A stretch of 64,000 bases of DNA. It comes from Pseudomonadota bacterium (lineage in GTDB: Bacteria; Pseudomonadota; Gammaproteobacteria; Pseudomonadales; Pseudohongiellaceae). Both the position numbers and the translations under genes were made by a program. This document shows positions 59,869 through 64,000 of the stretch, in pieces (the stretch's first letter is position 1; every line of letters begins with the position of its first letter). Under the pieces are notes generated by a model. The model was not told the DNA's origin. It was given only the letters and a program-made list of their open reading frames with translations, and did no database searches. The stretch is from contig JAQCKF010000003.1 of the NCBI GenBank assembly GCA_027592275.1, positions 62,001 to 126,000 on the forward strand. Direction: 5' to 3'.

Positions 59869-60861
59869 TTAGGGAGAGCCAGCATCCTTGGGCGTTCCAT
59901 CACCATTCATACCCTCCGCTTCATAGCGGCGCCAACCTGCAAGTATTCCCGCGAGCCCATGATTTCCCTCATGACAGGCATACTCGTAAATCGGCATGTC
60001 GGTTCTACGCATTGGCACCTTAGCTGACCAAGATACATCCCATGTCTGAGAGTCTTCGACGGTAAAGTCATAGTCGAGTGTATTCTCATCGACACGTGTG
60101 AACCGCTCGGTTACGCTCATGTTTGAAGATGCGCCGCGGGCAGTTTGGTTGTAATAGAAATCTTGCGTGTGGACAACGAGCGTATCGCCTTCCCAATGAG
60201 CAATCGAATCCCCATCCCATTTAATCTGCCGCGTATGGTGCTCACTGTCTAGGCGAATTATCCGTGCCCGGTGAATCATCTCATTTAGGATCATGATGTG
60301 ATCTTCGGTCTGCACCAGCTGCATATTATTGTTATAGGCACCCGGTACCATCGGTGGTCCTGCACCATTGCTCATCAGGCAACGGTCGGCTAATGTGCGA
60401 GCCTCCGGCCCAAGGCTTAACCTTCTATTTTCTGCGACCACCGCACGCCTGCTCTGTCCTGCTGCGTTTGCCTGCGGAAGACGACCGTTGGGCGGATCGT
60501 AGATAAGCGAGGTACGACGGTCGGCAATCGTCTCGACACCGCGTTCATACCAGAATTCGTTGTAGGAGATGACGCCTGGCGGATAGCCAGCCCCTCCTAC
60601 TGAATCTATGATGAGGTCGCGATTCTGACGTCGATTCTCGAAAGCTGCCCATTCCTGCGCCTCTTCTGCTGTAAGCGTAGCTTTGTCGGCAAGCTCGGAT
60701 GGGCGGTTGAGAGGGGTGAGTGTGCGAAAGGTGTAAGTGCCCTGTAAATCAGGATGGCCATATTCCGTGCGTGGAATTACGGATTCCTGCGCTTGTAGTA
60801 CTGGGGCCAACAACAAGCTGGTAACTGCTAAAGTCAGGATAGATGTGATCTTGTGCTTCAT
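59869..60861 (-). CDS. Exported protein of unknown family (paralogue of 58812-59810)
   Basis: A 330-residue protein with a signal peptide (LTLAVTSLLLAPVLQAQ). It is related end to end to the convergent gene at 58812, sharing PDLQG, an ERxxTLIYDPPNGRLP-like segment (IIDPANGRMPERT in the neighbour), EGDTLVVHT and the C-terminal IYEYACHEGN-G-GILAG motif. Identity looks moderate, so the duplication is old. The convergent arrangement suggests a duplicated pair with separate control. Function unknown. Confidence 0.85.
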   Translation of the reverse strand: MKHKITSILTLAVTSLLLAPVLQAQESVIPRTEYGHPDLQGTYTFRTLTPLNRPSELADKATLTAEEAQEWAAFENRRQNRDLIIDSVGGAGYPPGVISYNEFWYERGVETIADRRTSLIYDPPNGRLPQANAAGQSRRAVVAENRRLSLGPEARTLADRCLMSNGAGPPMVPGAYNNNMQLVQTEDHIMILNEMIHRARIIRLDSEHHTRQIKWDGDSIAHWEGDTLVVHTQDFYYNQTARGASSNMSVTERFTRVDENTLDYDFTVEDSQTWDVSWSAKVPMRRTDMPIYEYACHEGNHGLAGILAGWRRYEAEGMNGDGTPKDAGSP

Positions 60862-61043
60862 TGTGTCTCCTCAATCTTATTCGTTGTATTAAGAGGTAGC
60901 CGCTAAAAGCTACTCTTGTTAGCAAGCATTTCCAAGGTAAATTTGCTCTTTCTCTGCATCGACGCTCTACATAGCAATAGCGCCGATCTAGAATAAACGA
61001 CTAAGGAATTGAATAGTCGCTGCTGCTCTTCTAGAATCATTCG

Positions 61044-61535
61044 ATGCTATTTTTTCTCAAACAAACTAAAACACTCTGGTTGCTGTTCCTAGCCAGTATT
61101 GCACTGGCCATCGGGTTTCAACTGGCAACGCCACTCGCTGGCGGGGCCCTGCTTGATGTCAGTACCACCTTGGCCGCATCCGAAGACCTGCTGCAGTCTA
61201 TGTCTGCCCAGCAGAAGCGGGCACATCTGTGGATTACCCTGTTGCTGGATGTCCCTTTCCCATTCGCCTATGGTGGATTGTTCCTAGGGCTGTGCCTACG
61301 GCACGGGGGCAGGTTTGCTCTTTACTTAGCAGCTCCTGCTTTCCTCGTTATTCCAGTTGATCTGATCGAGAATGCTGTGCAGGTCATAGCGCTATTGGGG
61401 AACGAAACACTGTTGCCCGCGAAAGCCTATCTAACACCCGCCAAGTTTCTGCTGTTTTATGCAGCCGCAATAGCCGCAATCGGTAATCTGAGCATCAGCT
61501 TAGGCTTGAGAGTTTTGAGAAAGTTTACTCAGTAG
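61044..61535 (+). CDS. Hypothetical inner-membrane protein
   Basis: A 163-residue protein with four hydrophobic helices (about residues 10-28, 60-85, 90-112, 130-152). The stretch LWITLLLDVPFPFAYGGLFLGLCLRHG and PVDLIENAVQVIALLG are the most characteristic parts. I recognise no family with a known role. Isolated, with its own upstream region. Confidence 0.7.
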   Translation: MLFFLKQTKTLWLLFLASIALAIGFQLATPLAGGALLDVSTTLAASEDLLQSMSAQQKRAHLWITLLLDVPFPFAYGGLFLGLCLRHGGRFALYLAAPAFLVIPVDLIENAVQVIALLGNETLLPAKAYLTPAKFLLFYAAAIAAIGNLSISLGLRVLRKFTQ

Positions 61536-61707
61536 CTGTCTCGGGCGATAAACAATGTCTTACGTCCACCGCAATTGAATGACTGCCTATTGCGCCGCCA
61601 TACCCTCTCAGATCATTCACGATCTCGTATTTCTTTACAGTGTGTGCACAAGGAGAATATCGCCGTTTGCTTTTAGTTAATGTTATTCGAAAACACTCGA
61701 ACATAAA

Positions 61708-63894
61708 CTAACTAATAGAAGAACCCTGCATCGCTTTGAGTTCGCGGCGCCTCGCATGCAATCTAGGCTCTGTATAGCCGTTAGGTTGATTCACGCCATC
61801 AAAAATTAAATCGCAAGCTGCCTGGAAGGCTATCGAGTTTTCAAAATCGGGGGCCATCTTGTGATAGAGAGAGTCACTCGCATTCTGTTGATCTACGATC
61901 TGCGCCATGCGTTCTAGCGATTCTCGAACCTGCTGCGATGTACAAATATTGTGAAGCAACCAGTTTGCGATATGTTGACTCGATATACGTAGCGTAGCTC
62001 TATCTTCCATCAACTCAATGTTATGAATGTCAGGCACTTTAGAACAGCCTATTCCTTGATCCACCCAGCGCACGACATAGCCGAGAATACTCTGGCAGTT
62101 ATTGTCCAAATCCAATTGCACAGATTCAGCGCTCATTGCGCTAGGGTCTTTGATAATAGGCAGGGTAAGAATGTCATCGAGTTTCGCGACAGGACGCTGT
62201 GCGAGCTCCAACTGGCGATCAAAAACGTTTACGTAATGATAGTGCATCGCATGCAGTACTGCTGCGGTCGGCGATGGCACCCATGCGGTGTTTGCGCCTG
62301 CCATCGGATGAGCGATTTTCTCATCCAACATCCTCGCCATAAGATCAGGCATCGCCCACATGCCTTTGCCGATTTGAGCTTTGCCCGACAATCCACAGGC
62401 GAGGCCTATATCTACATTGCGATCCTCGTAGGCGGAAATCCAGGGTGTGGATTTCATCTCTGCCTTTGGCACCATCACGCCAGCTTGCATGCTGGTGTGT
62501 ATTTCATCGCCGGTACGATCTAGGAATCCAGTATTAATAAATGCAACACGGCTCTTCGCGGCGCGTATACATTCCTTGAGATTTACACTGGTACGTCGCT
62601 CCTCGTCCATGATGCCAATCTTCAGGGTATCACTCTGAAGACCTAGAAATTCTTCTACGGCTGTGAACATGTCGCAGGTAAATTGAACCTCCGCCGGCCC
62701 GTGCATCTTTGGTTTGACGATGTAAATGCTGCCCGTTCGCGAATTGCGGGTATTGTTACTCTTTCTTATATCGATTGATGCAATTGAACTGGTAATAACG
62801 GCATCTAATATCCCTTCATAGATCTCTTCACCGTGCTTATCGAAGATGGCGCTATTGCGCATCAGGTGACCGACGTTCCTTATTAGCAGCAGGCTCCTAC
62901 CGGGCAGAGTAATCGTACCCCCTGACACATCCTGGAATTCTCTATCGGGATTGAGAGTCCGAGTAAATTGAGAGCCTTTCTTTGAGAATGATTCCGCTAG
63001 ATCTCCGCGCATGAGTCCTAGCCAATTTCTGTAGACCTCAACCTTGTCTTCGGCATCTACAGCGGCAACGGAATCTTCACAGTCCTGAATTGCGGTGAGT
63101 GCCGCTTCCAGATTGATGTCTTTAACGCCAGCGGGATCGGTGCTGCCAATTTCAGAGTCACGATCTATTAGAATCTCAATATGCAGGCCGTTATTCACAA
63201 TCAATAACGATTCTGGTGCGCTAGCTTCACCGAGATAGCCACGCAGTTGGTCTGAATCTACCAGAGTGGTAACGCCCTCATCCATTTCAACCAAGAGCTG
63301 GCCGCTGATAACTCGATAGGTTCTGGCTGCATCATGGCTGGCATTTATGAGTGGGCAGGCCCGATCGAGAAAGCTCTTTGCGAAGGCGATGACCTTTTGT
63401 CCACGTAACGGGTTATAGCCCTGTGTGCGCTCACAGCCATCAACCTCTCCGATTACATCTGAACCATAGATGGCATCAAACAGACTTCCCCAACGTGCGT
63501 TCGCCGCGTTCAAGGCGAAGCGCGCATTCTTGACGGGCACCACCAGCTGTGGGCCAGCCATGGTTGCGATTTCAGGATCGACATTCCCCGTACAGATAGA
63601 AAAGTCATCGCCCTCTTCTACTAAGTAGCCACTATCACGTAGAAATTGCACATAGGCGATAGAGTCGAAGGGGGTCTCGCCATGGCTCGTATGCCACTCG
63701 TCAATTTGCGCCTGAAGCTTATCGCGCACAGCCAACAGGGCAGTATTGCGTGAAGTAAACTGGTCAATTATCGACTCGAAGCCTTGCCAGAAATCTGCCT
63801 CGGTCAGCCCGAGCTCAGGCAACAGCTGTGTGTTAATGAAGTCCGCCAAAAGCGGATCAACCTGAAGTGTACCTTGTTGGATTTTTTGATTCAT
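61708..63894 (-). CDS. glcB: Malate synthase G
   Basis: A 728-residue enzyme that condenses glyoxylate and acetyl-CoA to malate in the glyoxylate and glycolate pathways. Length matches E. coli GlcB (723). Family segments include [90 protein letters not shown] and [26 protein letters not shown] carries the catalytic Arg and the Glu metal ligand region. No aceA (isocitrate lyase) or glc operon genes occur in the window. Confidence 0.96.
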   Translation of the reverse strand: MNQKIQQGTLQVDPLLADFINTQLLPELGLTEADFWQGFESIIDQFTSRNTALLAVRDKLQAQIDEWHTSHGETPFDSIAYVQFLRDSGYLVEEGDDFSICTGNVDPEIATMAGPQLVVPVKNARFALNAANARWGSLFDAIYGSDVIGEVDGCERTQGYNPLRGQKVIAFAKSFLDRACPLINASHDAARTYRVISGQLLVEMDEGVTTLVDSDQLRGYLGEASAPESLLIVNNGLHIEILIDRDSEIGSTDPAGVKDINLEAALTAIQDCEDSVAAVDAEDKVEVYRNWLGLMRGDLAESFSKKGSQFTRTLNPDREFQDVSGGTITLPGRSLLLIRNVGHLMRNSAIFDKHGEEIYEGILDAVITSSIASIDIRKSNNTRNSRTGSIYIVKPKMHGPAEVQFTCDMFTAVEEFLGLQSDTLKIGIMDEERRTSVNLKECIRAAKSRVAFINTGFLDRTGDEIHTSMQAGVMVPKAEMKSTPWISAYEDRNVDIGLACGLSGKAQIGKGMWAMPDLMARMLDEKIAHPMAGANTAWVPSPTAAVLHAMHYHYVNVFDRQLELAQRPVAKLDDILTLPIIKDPSAMSAESVQLDLDNNCQSILGYVVRWVDQGIGCSKVPDIHNIELMEDRATLRISSQHIANWLLHNICTSQQVRESLERMAQIVDQQNASDSLYHKMAPDFENSIAFQAACDLIFDGVNQPNGYTEPRLHARRRELKAMQGSSIS

Positions 63895-64000
63895 AGGTGT
63901 TGAGTGTACTAACTACAGGCCGAATGTTCACCCTCAGCAATGACAGCGGTAGGGCAATTGAATAGGAGTGGATCAGTTGAAAAGCTACACGTGGGCAGCG
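63895..64000. other. Right edge: glcB upstream region
   Basis: The last 106 bases should contain the glcB promoter. No additional frame or site is recognised. Confidence 0.4.

Noticed and set aside
1-64000. CRISPR arrays, rRNA and tRNA genes, phage genes
   Set aside because: No regularly spaced repeats, no rRNA-like text, no tRNA cloverleaf and no phage structural genes were seen on reading. A tRNAscan or Infernal run would be decisive.

Overview
The window looks like the chromosome of a heterotrophic, probably marine gammaproteobacterium. This is inferred from the gene set: purKE, malate synthase G, Uup, a TonB receptor, YnjBCD, MadLM, many small exported proteins of unknown function and two PQQ dehydrogenases. 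No rRNA or tRNA gene was seen, so the taxon cannot be fixed.

Layout. 0-4 kb: the end of a UbiA prenyltransferase, an S-formylglutathione hydrolase gene interrupted by one in-frame TGA, a YedK/HMCES-type protein and an exported tannase-family esterase. 4.0-5.1 kb: a short array of integron-type gene cassettes. 5.1-9 kb: a TPP-riboswitch-controlled thiamine uptake operon (TonB receptor, small YkoF-like protein, PnuC-type permease) with a divergent NadR-like kinase. 9-10.7 kb: purKE. 10.7-14.8 kb: loosely packed small ORFs with decayed attC-like sequences around an SGNH hydrolase. 14.8-20.8 kb: CHRD protein, haem-PQQ dehydrogenase, small enzymes and a PqqB-like hydrolase. 20.8-29.3 kb: uup, a sugar-type substrate-binding protein/isomerase/dehydrogenase cluster, MATE exporter and a secreted protein. 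29.7-34.2 kb: a second, longer cassette array, with a GC-rich enolase-superfamily gene inside it. 34.2-46.6 kb: methyltransferases, cupin, azoR-pirin with a divergent LysR regulator, M48 protease, MscS, and a quinoprotein with its cytochrome c. 46.9-49.6 kb: malonate uptake and activation (MadL, MadM, MatB). 49.6-54.9 kb: lipocalin-like protein, radical SAM/SPASM enzyme and a YnjBCD ABC system. 54.9-61.5 kb: exported aldolase-like protein, a putative selenoprotein redoxin, an NHL-repeat protein, two convergent paralogues of an unknown exported family and a small membrane protein. 61.7-63.9 kb: glcB.

The two most notable things are these. (1) A TlpA-like exported redoxin (56124-57260) carries a TGA exactly where the nucleophilic cysteine is expected. 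The frame stays open for 214 further codons, and a SECIS-like hairpin follows the TGA, so it is a strong selenoprotein candidate. (2) Two cassette arrays about 25 kb apart have no integrase in the window. Each is preceded by a near-identical 137-bp element ending in the cassette recombination core GTTATGTG, which looks like a duplicated attI or leader that could seed cassette arrays.

All functional statements come from reading the sequence and recalling protein families. No database search or folding program was run.
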